Assembly (NCBI GenBank): GCA_017506865.1
Contig: JAFCMP010000018.1
Location: forward strand, 248,001-312,000
From: Tribonema minus
Lineage: Eukaryota > Sar > Xanthophyceae > Tribonematales > Tribonemataceae
DNA length: 64,000 nucleotides
Reading direction: 5' to 3'
The notes beneath the pieces are model-generated. The model worked only from the letters and a program-made list of their open reading frames with translations, was not told the DNA's origin and did not search any database. This document shows positions 12,913 through 22,691 of this stretch, in pieces (position 1 is the stretch's first letter; every line of letters begins with the position of its first letter). The position numbers and the translations under genes were made by a program.

Positions 12913-15900
12913 CTGCTGCTGCCGCCCTGCGCCGCGCGCTGCAGCGCCTGCACCAGCGCTGCCGCCAGCGCCTCCAGCGAGTAGCCCGCTGCCTCATCGC
13001 GCCCGGCGGCGGCGGCGGCGCTGCTGCCGCCGTGCGGGTGCGCGCCCGTGCTGCTGAACGCTGTGGCGGCGGAGCGCTGCGACTCGCCGAGTGCCGACGC
13101 CGTCGCCACGGAGAGCGCGCCGCCGCCGCGCGACTGGCTCGAGTACGACGTGTTGAGCGGCGTCGTGTTCATGCTCGTGACCTGCATGCGAATGATGCAT
13201 TGGCGATATGCGCGCGTCGTGTATTCTTCAGTAGGCGACTCTCACACTATCGAGCGAAGACCCTGCGATCGATGCGTGTCGCAAGCGGGGCGCGCTCACC
13301 GCCCAGTGTACTTGCGTGGCATCATGGCCCGCAGTGCGCGACGCATAGCACCCCCATAAAGCCGCCCTGTGGCCACTTCAACATCATCTTCTTTCTTGCG
13401 CTTGCGCGCCATGCGCCAGGGCGTCCAAACATGGGCGCATCCGACCGCAACATCAACTTTACAGCTGTCCCACAAAGCCCCCCCGCACCCATTCCCCTCC
13501 CCCCTCCCCTCGCCGCCTCCCCGCAAGCGCGCCCGACCCCCCACGCACCTGCGTGAACTCCTCGCCTGCCAACGGCCACAAATCTGCCGCGCCGCTGCCG
13601 CCGCCGCCGCCGCCGCCGCCGCCGTCGCCGCCGCCGCCCGCACCGCCGCCCGCCGCCGCCTGCTGCAGCGGCGGCCGTATGATCAGCGACGAGCTAAAGT
13701 GCTGCAGGCCGCGCGCCGCCGCCCCCACGTGCTCCCCCTGGTCGTCCTTCTGCTCGTCGTCCGCCGCGCCGCGCGGCAGCGGCAGCGGCGCGCCGCTGTA
13801 GAACGGCAGCGGCGGCGGCTGCGCGCCGCCGCCGCCGGGCTGCGGCGGCGGCCCGAAGTGGTAGCTGCCCGCGGAGTCGGGGCTGTCGGGGCCCTCTGCT
13901 AGTGCTGCAAACCTGGTGTTGCGGCACGCAGGGGCGGCGGAACGGCGCCGGCAAGAGTTGAAGGCGAGTCTTCAGCGGAGCTGTTGGAGCTGATGTGGGC
14001 AGCGCTGTGGGGCTGCGCGGCTGCTTGTGCGCTCTCGCTGCTGCGGCGTGCATCCAGGTGACGCAGTGCGCGCGTAAACGCTCCCGGAGAAATGCCCCGA
14101 GATGTGGGTTTCGTGGCGTCGGATTCATCAGTTTCGCTCCGCGGCGTTCCTCTGAGCCACACTGCCGGGCCCGCACTGGAACGCGCAGAGAGAGCGGTGC
14201 GCGGCCCGTTCAGCGGACATCGTGTGGCGGCACACCTCAGAGTGCTGGCGGCGAACAGAGTGGCGATGGCTTGGGCACGCCTGCGATGCACGTGCGGTGT
14301 CAAGCGCGCGCGCCGCGTGCAGGCCCCGAGCCTGAGAACGCGCACTCCTTGAAGACGCCGGACTACTTGAAGTTGAAGTTTGTGGAGGACGTGCGTGACG
14401 CCAGCGTTACACTTGTGCCTGCGAGTGCTGGCTGGAAGTTCACTGAACGGAGGCGCTCCGTGTGAGCCGACGCCGACCAGAGTGTTGACGCCACCGCGCC
14501 AACTGGCACGCATCTCCCTATTCACGCTCGGGCCGCGGCGCATGACACAGGCATCATGTCGGCACTGCTGATGCGAGCTGCACTTCCCAACACGGCGCAG
14601 GTGGCTATAGCTATGATAGGGGCACTACGAGTCACGATTTGCCGCACAGCTGCGTGAACAGCTGTAAGCGCAGCAAGTTGGCGCGCTGCCGTACGTGGCC
14701 TTGACGTTCTGCCGCACAGCAGAGTGAATAGAGGTAACTGTAGCAAGGCGGAGCGCTGCCATACCGTACCTGGCCTTGACCGCGTCCCGCTGCGCCGGAT
14801 CCGTAACCTCCAGCACATCCAGCACCAGCTTGGTCATCTCCTCATCATCGGCGAGCGCTGCCACGACCTGAAGACGACACAGGGATGCGGCCCGCGCCGC
14901 ACGCAGGTGTTGAAGTAAGGGGAGGGGAGCCTGTGATGTGGATTGACACTGTGTAGAAGCAGCGCCGCTGCGTGCATGAGGCGCTTTCGATTAGGTGGTC
15001 AGCAGTTGCCTTTACCGTTACTTTAGTAGTATGAATGTGCACGATGGCAAGCGCTGCTACCAAGCGAGCGTCCAGGATTACGAGAGCGAGAGCAAATGAA
15101 CAAGCGTCAAATCGGGCGACAGGCTTTACGGAAGCTCGCTTGCATGACCGGCACCATTAGATGGTTGCTGCACAGGCGGATTTGCTGTCGGCACGCAAGG
15201 GCGAACTTGAGTACTACCATAAGCGGCTGCTGCTGAGTGTGACGCGCGTCACAGAGAGTAGTGTAACCAGCAAGCACGGAAACTCCGATGGCGGCACAAC
15301 TAACCAAAAGGCATGAGGTGACCTGCTAAGGTGATGCCGGTTGCAACAGGCACTGTTTGTTTGCAGGACAGCGTCATCGGCGGGCGCAGCCAGCACCTGA
15401 CAGTGACAGCATCATGTTGGATGTGCAACAAGCGCGCGTCACGACTGTTGTCAAAGGAGACGCACCGCTGCATATGATGGTGTGTGATATGATATCAGGT
15501 ATGACACTTGTGTCAGCGCAAACCGCGTGATGACCACCATTCCATGACAGCAGCACTCTCATAGCAGCAGCTACTGGATCAGACAGATGCTGACTACACC
15601 TCCAGGAATCACAGCGGTTTTGCTGCGCATGTACGCGGCGACTGTATAGCAGCACCTTGAACTCACCAGGCGCACCACTCAATGCGAGAGCAGCTGACTG
15701 CTGCTTGCCCATCACTTGCAAGTAGATTATACCATTTCATGCCAGTTCATCTGCGAAAACTAGAAAAGGCGCGTGAGCCACACCACTGGTGCTCGCTAGA
15801 CCGAGGTTGAAGCACCATGCCGTAACATCAGGGTGTTCGTCAGACTGATGGAGGCCAATGTTTGCCGCTGCAGCACCGCGACGCTAAATGTACCGCGGTC

Positions 15901-16310
15901 ATCTGGTGCGTGCGGTGTGAGGCTGCGTTCTCGCTTTTAACAACACAGTTGCCTGCGGGCAAAAAACAGGCAAGAGCCTGCCGGTAACGACAGGCGCCGC
16001 TGGTGCCGTGCCAACATGCAGGGAACGGCCGCGCTTCGGCATTTTGTGAGGCTGCTCTGGCGAGCAAACAGGCAACACAAGTGCAAGCGGTGCCAAGTGT
16101 GTGCGAAGCAGCAATCATCGGCCTATCGCAAAAAGCTGCTTCTGCACCACCTAGTTTCTGTCAGCTCACCTCGCCGCCTAGGTCGTGCTCCTGCACTCCT
16201 GTCGCAATGGCAGCGTACTCCGCCCCCATCTCTGCCACATACTGCGCCACCTGCTTGGCGGACCACCTTGGCAGCAGCCCCGCCTCCAAGCTCGATGTGG
16301 TCACTCCCAT
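1..16310 (-). CDS. SAM domain plus Armadillo-like repeat protein (17 exons, 3' partial)
   Basis: Exons in coding order: 16310-16170, 14867-14770, 13912-13549, 13181-12672, 12290-11961, 11173-10741, 10296-9763, 9099-8693, 7844-7602, 6971-6720, 6350-6000, 5568-5304, 5109-4808, 4084-3908, 2412-2023, 1199-1066 and 191-1, where it leaves the window. All junctions are GT-AG and phases match throughout, giving about 1,707 codons. Residues about 13-80 form a SAM domain (WSAKQVAQYV in exon 1, LVLDVLEVTDPAQRDAV in exon 2), split by an intron. A Gly/Pro/Ser-rich linker follows, then from about residue 370 many Ala-rich helical repeats of Armadillo type, with recurring motifs such as ALVDAGALQPV, LIAAG, LLAAGAPAA and NAAALLSAGVPSRL, interrupted by poly-Ala and poly-Gly. 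SAM and ARM modules bind proteins, so a scaffold role is inferred; no catalytic domain is visible. It is not SARM1, which has the order ARM-SAM-TIR. The start is the first ATG in phase with the SAM domain. The donor of exon 2412-2023 could equally lie 3 bases earlier. Confidence 0.85.
483..1110 (-). repeat. Four 3'-edge copies of SAM-ARM exon 16
   Basis: The end of exon 1199-1066 with its GTATGC donor (plus-strand core CCTGAGGCACCAGTGCAG) recurs at about 911, 769, 627 and 485, spacing about 142-155 bases, separated by TTCAACAAAAA- and CTCCAACTTCAAC-type spacers. Confidence 0.92.
3270..3935 (-). repeat. Four 3'-edge copies of SAM-ARM exon 14
   Basis: Units at about 3277-3380, 3465-3560, 3583-3700 and 3706-3800 repeat the exon end and donor (coding APLDLTLQL, then GTGAGC), intact at 3836-3935. 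Each unit begins on the plus strand with a GTTGAAGTAT-like motif. The copy at 3350-3452 is fused to an inverted piece of dispersed family 2. Confidence 0.9.
4107..4500 (-). repeat. 5'-edge copy of SAM-ARM exon 14 and G-rich units
   Basis: 4190-4300 copies the acceptor and the first 35 or so codons (minus-strand peptide QALRQNCWEGAMRDVVVAWC). G-rich units at about 4113, 4183, 4327, 4374 and 4450 share GTCACACTTGAAGTGG-like and GCCGGCGGCAATG-like cores. Confidence 0.9.
5690..5999 (-). repeat. Tandem duplication in the SAM-ARM intron after exon 11
   Basis: About 5705-5790 and 5908-5990 share GCGTCGGCARCACCTGG, AAGGCAGCAGC and CTGAGCGCTGC. The second ends at the donor of exon 6350-6000. Confidence 0.8.
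7040..7610 (-). repeat. Two tandem duplications in the SAM-ARM intron after exon 9
   Basis: 7070-7150 and 7160-7235 share GGCGGGCACCRCGGAGTT and GTGTGTGTGACGTTGCG. 7270-7410 and 7475-7610 share AACGCGACAGCCGAGCG and a diverged copy of the exon 9 donor region (genuine at 7602). Confidence 0.75.
11181..11213. repeat. Interstitial TTAGGG tract beside an acceptor
   Basis: Five TTAGGG units on the plus strand. On the coding minus strand they form the CCCTAA tract immediately before the acceptor of SAM-ARM exon 11173-10741. Confidence 0.9.
14620..14775 (-). repeat. 3'-edge copy of SAM-ARM exon 2
   Basis: 14640-14705 and 14715-14780 share GTAASYGYAGCAAG, GCGCTGCCRTAC and TGGCCTTGAC. The second spans the genuine donor at 14770. 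Confidence 0.7.
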
Positions 16311-17229
16311 CGCGGGTGGCCACTCTCGCGGCCAGAGCGCTGCTCTCAGTTGCTAGTTAGAGGAAGCGCTCTGGCTTAACACCGCGCAGCGGTCATCTCT
16401 CGCCGCCCCCCTCGACCAAGCTGCAGGATCTTGTTGCGGGATGTGATTTGCTGCACAGCTTGCACGTCAACCGCGCTGCGAGCAGCGACCACGCTCGCAA
16501 AGCAGCGACTTCCAAGTTCCAACTTCTGCGCACGCAACCTTGGCATGTCTGCAGACGTGGAGGGACTTCACAAGTTTTTTGCATCGTGCCGCCGAGTCAC
16601 TCGAAGTGCTTTCATCTTCAAGGGGGCATCCCCCCACTCATATTCAAGTTGGCACCGAGGTGGAAGGCATGCATGCACACGACCGCATCAAGGCAGAACA
16701 GTCACATCAGCAGTGCTGTCAGCAATGTCAGCGTTTTAGGACGCAGCATGAGCGTCAGGGCTGAACTGCTATGGTCCAAAGTGACTTGAACATCATGCCT
16801 GGGACAAGCACCTTTCTTCATATGATTAGTCTGTTTTTCAGGTTGCCTGAGGTCCAATGAGATGATTACTGATCCATGTATGCCAACCGAGGTCACAGCA
16901 CACAGGCCATCAACATTCGGCTGCTGGAAGTGCGGAGTAGATCTACAACTGCTGCCGGCACCAGAGCGTAATGAGTGCTGCGTGCCATTCCTATGTTTGA
17001 GCCCTGCACCAGCACACCAATGACATCATTCATACATCATCATCAATGAATTCGTCAACTCAACTGCAACTTCACCTTGGCGACGCGCGAAAAAGCTTGA
17101 AAAAAGTCAGAGAGGGAAAGGCGAAAGCAAGCACCAGCCTGCGACTGAGTGCACGCCAGACAGAGCAGGTGAATCTAGGCGTGCCGCAGTTGCAGTTAAT
17201 CCGGTTCCCGCACGCTTCTCCCACACGCC
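16311..17229. promoter_or_regulatory. Divergent intergenic region, SAM-ARM gene / F-box gene
   Basis: About 0.9 kb separates the start codons of two genes transcribed away from each other, so it should hold both promoters and 5' UTRs. I see no clear TATA box at a sensible distance and no coding exon. The composition is more even than in the flanking coding exons. Confidence 0.45.
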
Positions 17230-20200
17230 ATGCGGCAAACACGGCGTCGTTCACAGCTTCAGGTCGAAGCCAAGACTTTCCTGCCAGACGAGGTGGTGGC
17301 CAGGGTGTCTTCGTTCCTGCCCCTGCGGTCCGTGCTGAGAGCTGGTCTAGCGTGCAAGCGCTGGAGGGCGGCGATCAGCCACCGCTCGGTCTCGTGGACC
17401 ACGGCCATGTGGGAGCTGGATCCATTCGCTGTCATGGGCCCAGCCGGAGTCATTCAGGTGTGTGTGCGCTGGCAATCCTCACCTCCGGCTCGCTTGCCGG
17501 AACTGGCATCGGCCTCCTTCACAAAGTCGCTTCACCTCTTGTTCGAGCCGACAACTCCACTGTGCAGGATCCGATGCAAAGCGGCGGGTCGCATCTTGTC
17601 TAATGCACAGTGTATGCCCGATCCACGGCGAAGTGGGTGAAACAGTCACTGAGACGGCACTGGCCGTGTGACTGGTTCTGCTGCTGTTGAGAGCATTGAG
17701 CAGTGCAGCTCATGCAGGCGCAAAAGGCATGACCTGCAGCACTCAATTGAATCATCGAATAAGAGCTGCTTTGGGTCATCCCCTCTGTGCAGGATCCTAG
17801 CAGCTGCAGGGCAGAGTTGTGGTGTATTGCTGCCTCTGCTACAGGTGCCAAGCAGGCTATGTGATGTCCATAACAAAGCTTCTCAAATTGTGAATCATGC
17901 AGTGGAGGTAGCAGGCAGCATCGCAGTAACGACACCTCTCCGCTCAAAGTTTTCGGGTGTAAATGAAGTAGATTCATCACTCCTGTGCCCCTGCAAGCCA
18001 CGCGTGCATTCCCACTCATTGTGTCCTGCAATTCCCTTCATGAACACTGCAGGCAGCCGCGCACCTGTCAGGATCTTGGCTGCAGCTGGCACGCCGCCTG
18101 GGCAATCCAACATGCCGGGATGCGTGGCGCTGCCCCAACAAGGCGTTCTACTTCAACAAGAAGACGCTGCTGCGGGCCTGCAGGCAACACCGGCAGGGCG
18201 ACCATGAAATGTTGATGAACGACTTTCTCTATGACACCAAGCCCAGCTTCTGCGTCAACAGGTGAGCTGGCGCACGCAAACACTCCAGTTTCATTGCACA
18301 TCAGAGGTCTCTGAACTGATCTAGACTACCTGCAACTGTATTGATTCAGGCTCTCGTTACGCCTTTGCGGAGAGTCGACTGCCAGTGTGGCGCTGAACCA
18401 AGTAGAGCCCATAAACCTCACCAAGTCCCTGCTAGCACAACGCCAGCGCTCAGCTCTTGACGCCCACTCGCTGCTGCGCGCCCCGCCGCCATCACGATAG
18501 TGACACTACAGCTCCAAGGCCCTGCTCGCGGCGCTGGCGGCGTGCCACGACGGCGCGTGCATCCGCGTCGCCGCCCCCATCTCCGTCGGCGAGACCCTGT
18601 ACGTGCGGCTGTGCCGCCTGCAGGGGCACCCCCCCGTGGAGCGCTGCTGCAATGAGGGGGCGCCCTGCAACCGCGGAGCGAAGCCCACGCTACACCTGAA
18701 GCATGGGTCGCTGGCGCCGCTGTGCGCCATAGTGGAGGGGCTGCGGATCGAGGCGGGAAGCAGGTGGCTGAACGGCGAAAGCTGGGGGCCAGGCGCGTTC
18801 TTCCCGGCCGTGAGCGCCGCGATACCCAATGGCGGGCTGCTGAGGCGCTGCGACGTCGTCTCCTACCAGGTCAGAGTCTGAGTCAGGACTGCTGCGGGGG
18901 AGAAGAACTGGTGTGATGAGTGATGGCGGGCTTCTAGATGACACAGGTTAATGTGCACACTGCTGCAGCCACAACTCCTTGTGAGAGTGCAGCGCTTCTG
19001 TAGAAGCTGTTGTGAGGCACTGCAATATCATCTCAGACTAAGGAAGAGGTGGTGCGAGTGTTCAATATCATTGAGGAATGGTATGTAACTTGCGCCCTTC
19101 GATGCAGCCCTTTGTTACGACTGTGCGCCCAGGTTTTGTCGATACAACGCAGGTACCGAGATGCTTACCGAGATGCGAGATGCGTTGTATCGACAAAACC
19201 TGGGCGCACGACTTCTGTTGCCACTGTAAAAATTTACTACAGAGTATACTGTTCAAGTACCTAGTGTGAGGCGGACATGGCGCTGCTGCTTGTAGGGTTG
19301 GTTTAGTCTTTGTTTCTGTGTGGCTACCGGGTGAGTCTGAGCATTGTGCGCCATGCATGACTAGTGAGATCAAGGGCATATCTGCTTGTGTTCAGTTGCA
19401 CATACATGCAAGCCATCCCACACACGACTATTGAAATAAGCATCTCAGCCGAGGTGGCGGCTGGTATGTTATAAATGTCAAGTGAGATCAAAAGCAGGCT
19501 ACTTCTGTTTAGTTGCACTTACATATACGCCACCCCATACATGCCAGTTGAAATCACCATCTGAGCCGTGGTGGCCGCTGCGTGCACTGCAGGGAAGTGC
19601 CCTGGTGGCAAACAGCGGCGGCATTGTAGCGGAGCACTGCACTCTGTCCACCGATGGCGTCTTCCTTGGTGAGTACAGTAGTTCTTCATACTGTCCAAGT
19701 GCACACAGGCCCCATGTCAATGGCAATAGGCCGGTAAAAGCGTATCAAGGCGCTGATGGGCTCTCGCCGCCGCCGCCGCCACCCTCGCGGCAGCAGCAGC
19801 AGCGGCAGCAGCAGCAGCCGCAGTAGCGGCGGCGTAATTGATCTGCCATGATGCGAGTGATCGCCTGACGCGCTTGTCGCTGCGGGAAGGGAGCACAAAT
19901 GCCATTTAACAAGCTGCGCACCGTTTACAGCGTATGACATCCTGGTGTGATGACCATATACAAACAGACTGCCCTCGATGACGCGCGTTCGCACGCCATC
20001 CTGTCCAGGCGCGGTGGTGCGCAACGCGGAGGATGAGAAGCGCCCAGCGATCGGCGGCGCGGGGACGCTGAGCATGCGTGGCTGCAGCGTGATGGACAAC
20101 CAGTGGGGCGCGTTTTTGGGGAAAGACGCGCCAGCGGATGTCACGCGCGCAGTGCTCGCCGCAAACACTTTTGGGTGAGCCCGTTTACAATAAATTTAGT

Positions 20201-20590
20201 TCGTGTTTTGGGCGCCAAATCCCAGATAGTGGATGCCTAGCTTGCTACCGGAATTCACACACGCATCTTGTGAAAACTTGACAGTGTCTCAATGCGCACT
20301 GACGATCACTTCTGAATCACATCGCCAAATGACATTAAGCCCTTGTACTTTGACACGAATCTCGATGCGTTTGAAACCCCGCTCCTCTTGTCAACATCAA
20401 AGAACCCTCGTGGACACACAATGACTCATCCGACTCTGCGACTCTATGGGCCCTGCATCTCAAGTGCTTCGCTGGCGGCTGTTCTCGGCACCACAGGCAC
20501 AATAGGCACGAGGACATCGCGGAGTTGTACCACTATGCCGGGCAGCGCGTGCAGCCGTGGCGCAGGGGGTGGGACGATGGCAAGCCCTAG
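17230..20590 (+). CDS. F-box protein with probable beta-helix repeats
   Basis: Exons 17230-17457, 18086-18261, 18512-18869, 19566-19668, 20009-20174 and 20497-20590 (TAG stop) join in phase to give about 374 aa. Residues about 15-55 are an F-box (FLPDEVVARVSSFLPLRSVL, then AGLACKRWRAA), the Skp1-binding module of SCF ubiquitin ligases. Downstream are strands of parallel beta-helix type (GACIRVAAPISVGETL, GSALVANSGGIVAEHCTLS, GTLSMRGCSVMDNQWGAFLG), as in the FBXO10/FBXO11 family, where the helix recognises substrate. Role as an SCF substrate receptor is inferred. The start ATG sits 14 codons before the F-box. The 5' boundary of exon 4 is least certain: 19593 is an alternative acceptor in the same phase. 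The gene is convergent with the CCT-domain gene. Introns 1 and 3 hold copies of the following exon starts. Confidence 0.8.
17562..18090 (+). repeat. Copies of the 5' edge of F-box exon 2
   Basis: Segments near 17570 and 17795 repeat the acceptor region found at 18066-18090 (core GTGCAGGATCC and CAGCTGCAGG). They lie in intron 1 upstream of the intact exon and carry acceptor-like CAG. Confidence 0.55.
19123..19209. repeat. Perfect 29-bp inverted repeat (hairpin)
   Basis: Arms at 19123-19151 and 19181-19209 are exact reverse complements of 29 bases with a 29-base spacer, inside intron 3 of the F-box gene. The arm core (GCGCCCAGGTTTTGTCGATA) recurs in diverged form at about 32655, 32765, 32820 and 32980, so this looks like a small inverted-repeat element or the terminus of a mobile element. 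Confidence 0.8.
19363..19590 (+). repeat. Tandem copies before F-box exon 4
   Basis: Two units of about 118 bases (19363-19466 and 19481-19582) each run from a GTGAGATCAA-like start to a CATCTSAGCCGWGGTGGC end. The second unit leads into the intact exon, so the first is a decayed copy of intron end plus exon start. Confidence 0.65.
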
Positions 20591-22691
20591 GTGCAAGCCC
20601 TCGGCGCCCGCTCGCACGATGCGAAACCCACAGGTCAGAACAGCTGGCACGCGGGGCAGCGGCCATGACAGAAAGCGCAGCACACTCAATCAGATGCTCA
20701 GCAGTTGCAGCACTGCTCAGCAGCAGAAGCTACACGTGTGTGTGCGTCAGGTGCGCATCAGTCACGATGATGAGACAGCGCTCGGTCCGGCCAGCACGCA
20801 GATCGGCGGCTGCGCGTGGCGAGCGATGGCGCACGAGCTGAGCGCGCCGCGCTGCGCTGTGCGGACGTGATATGCACGATTGGCGCCAGCAGCGCATGGC
20901 CCATGGGGAACGAAAGTTGAGGGCGTCAAGTGACTCGGACGGCTGCAGCGTACCGTCTCCAGTGCATTGCAACAGAGAGCAGCCGACGGCCTGCACAGCA
21001 GCGTCATCCTTGCTGGCAGAAGTGAGATTCATTGACGCGGAGGGAGAACGGGGTGGAGGTACATACTTCGGGAGAGGGAGGGGGGTGTAGTCTGGTGGGC
21101 ACATTGTGGTACAAATGATTGGAGCAGCATGTTTCGGGCTAGAAGTTTGATGTTTGAGGCAAAGCAACCGATTTCAGACCATGGCAGGAATTGTCCCTAA
21201 GGCTATGGCAGGAATCGTCCCAATGCTCTGAAGTGGGCGATGCTGAAAACGGCATCTTTGAAGTATTGTGAGGCTTCTTGTTGTGAAGTGATTGCAGAGT
21301 ACATGGGCGCTACGTGCGTCAAGCCACGGCAGAGTCACGGTAAAACAATATGTTTGCGCATACGAAGGCTGGGCTTAGCGAGGCCGGGCTTAGCGTTCAG
21401 CATTTGTGTACACACATTACTGTATGTCCGCTGTAATGCCGAAGTGCGCCGCCTGCTGCTTTGAGACCACAACGCAATGCAATGCAACAATATACTTCAA
21501 CGTATGCAACAACAGGTTGAGCGCTGTCGCCTGATGCTGCTCAGTGAGCTCTGCCCATGATGATGTCAGCATGCAACACTGCGGCAATAACACGCGCTCA
21601 GAATGTGATGAGAGAGTGATTTACAATGCGTTGGCTGAGTCTCTGTGTGGTGAACGAACAAAAGGCGCGCGCAGACACCCATTCCCCAAAAAACTCCTGA
21701 AGCCGGCTGTCCTCCCCCCCCCCCCTCCCCTCCCTTTTGTGTACTCTTATCTCTTTGATCTAAGGACACCCCCTTCATGCAGACATAGAGCCACGTCCCA
21801 CCACATGTACACAATCCGGTATAATGTGCGCAGGCGGGCGCGGGCGATTAAAGCCCCATAGGGGGGCGGGGGGGTTGCACGGTGACCTCAAGAGTCAGCT
21901 CGCCCGCCCCCCCAGTCCCCCCCTCCCTTTCCCTCTGTTGTTTTTTTCCCTTGTGCATTTTGTTCAATGGTTCGTCTGCCCCCCTCAACACACACCACCC
22001 TTGGTATGGGGCGAGAGGGGAGGAAATCACAGCCAGAGTACTGTCATTAGCAAGTCAAGATAACCATGACGACGGATGAAAGGGGCGATCTCTCTCTGCG
22101 CCACCGCCAGTGCAGCTCCTGCCTTCCCCTTCACTGCTGCCCCCCCCCCCCCCCCTCCCCCGGTGCCCCTACCTAGCACCCTGTTGCCCCCCACCCGACC
22201 AATCTGTTGCGCCCCTTACAAAACTCACCACTAACCGTCCGCGCAGTGCTATGCCCCATGGCTGCCTGGCACGCGCTGCTGAGCAGCGCTGCGGCGACGG
22301 CGGGGCACGCAGGCGCGCCAATGTACAGGTTGTCGAAAAACCCCAATTCCCCGCAGCGCGCAGCGGCGGAAGGGCAAGCGCGCGCTGCCGCCGCCAGCCG
22401 TGCGCCGCTTGCCCCCGCACTGCTTCTTGCTTGCAAAGGCGCGGCACGAAGGTACAGGCATCCCCATTCTGCAAGCGCTGTGTGCTCCAGGAGCAGCTGC
22501 AGCGGCGGCAGCGGCCTTGCAGAAGCCCGTACGAGCTTGCGCGCGCCGCCGCGGCAGCCCCTCGACCGGCGCGGCAGCGCTCTGCGCCACCAATTGCCGC
22601 AGCGCGCGGCAGAGAGGCGCAGCGCTCGCTCGCGTCAGTGCTCGGCAGCGGCGGGCGGCAGCGGCGCGCGGCGGCAGCAGCAGCAGCGCGC
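20591..22691. other. Convergent intergenic region, no supported gene
   Basis: It holds the 3' UTRs of the F-box gene (plus) and CCT gene (minus). A 20-base direct repeat with core GGCAGGAATYGTCCC lies at about 21182 and 21208. C-rich tracts lie at about 21715, 21905 and 22140. GC-rich open frames at 22170-22690 on both strands resemble coding DNA (on the minus strand a frame reads ELGFFDNLYIGAPACPAVA near 22340), but I cannot tie them to a start or to a neighbouring exon. Confidence 0.35.

Noticed and set aside
12606..13556. Plus-strand open frame of 316 codons
   Set aside because: Antisense to SAM-ARM exon 13181-12672, and Arg/Ala-rich.
13899..14543. Minus-strand open frame of 214 codons before SAM-ARM exon 3
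   Set aside because: The phase from the SAM exon (ending AG) joins directly to 13912 and completes the SAM domain (KARF), so this frame is intronic.
1..16310. SARM1-like NADase
   Set aside because: No TIR domain is seen and the SAM domain is N-terminal, unlike SARM1; the 3' end is outside the window, so a later domain cannot be fully excluded.
22170..22690. Additional gene on either strand next to the CCT gene end
   Set aside because: Open frames exist on both strands because of GC content; no start, splice partner or recognisable domain supports a gene.
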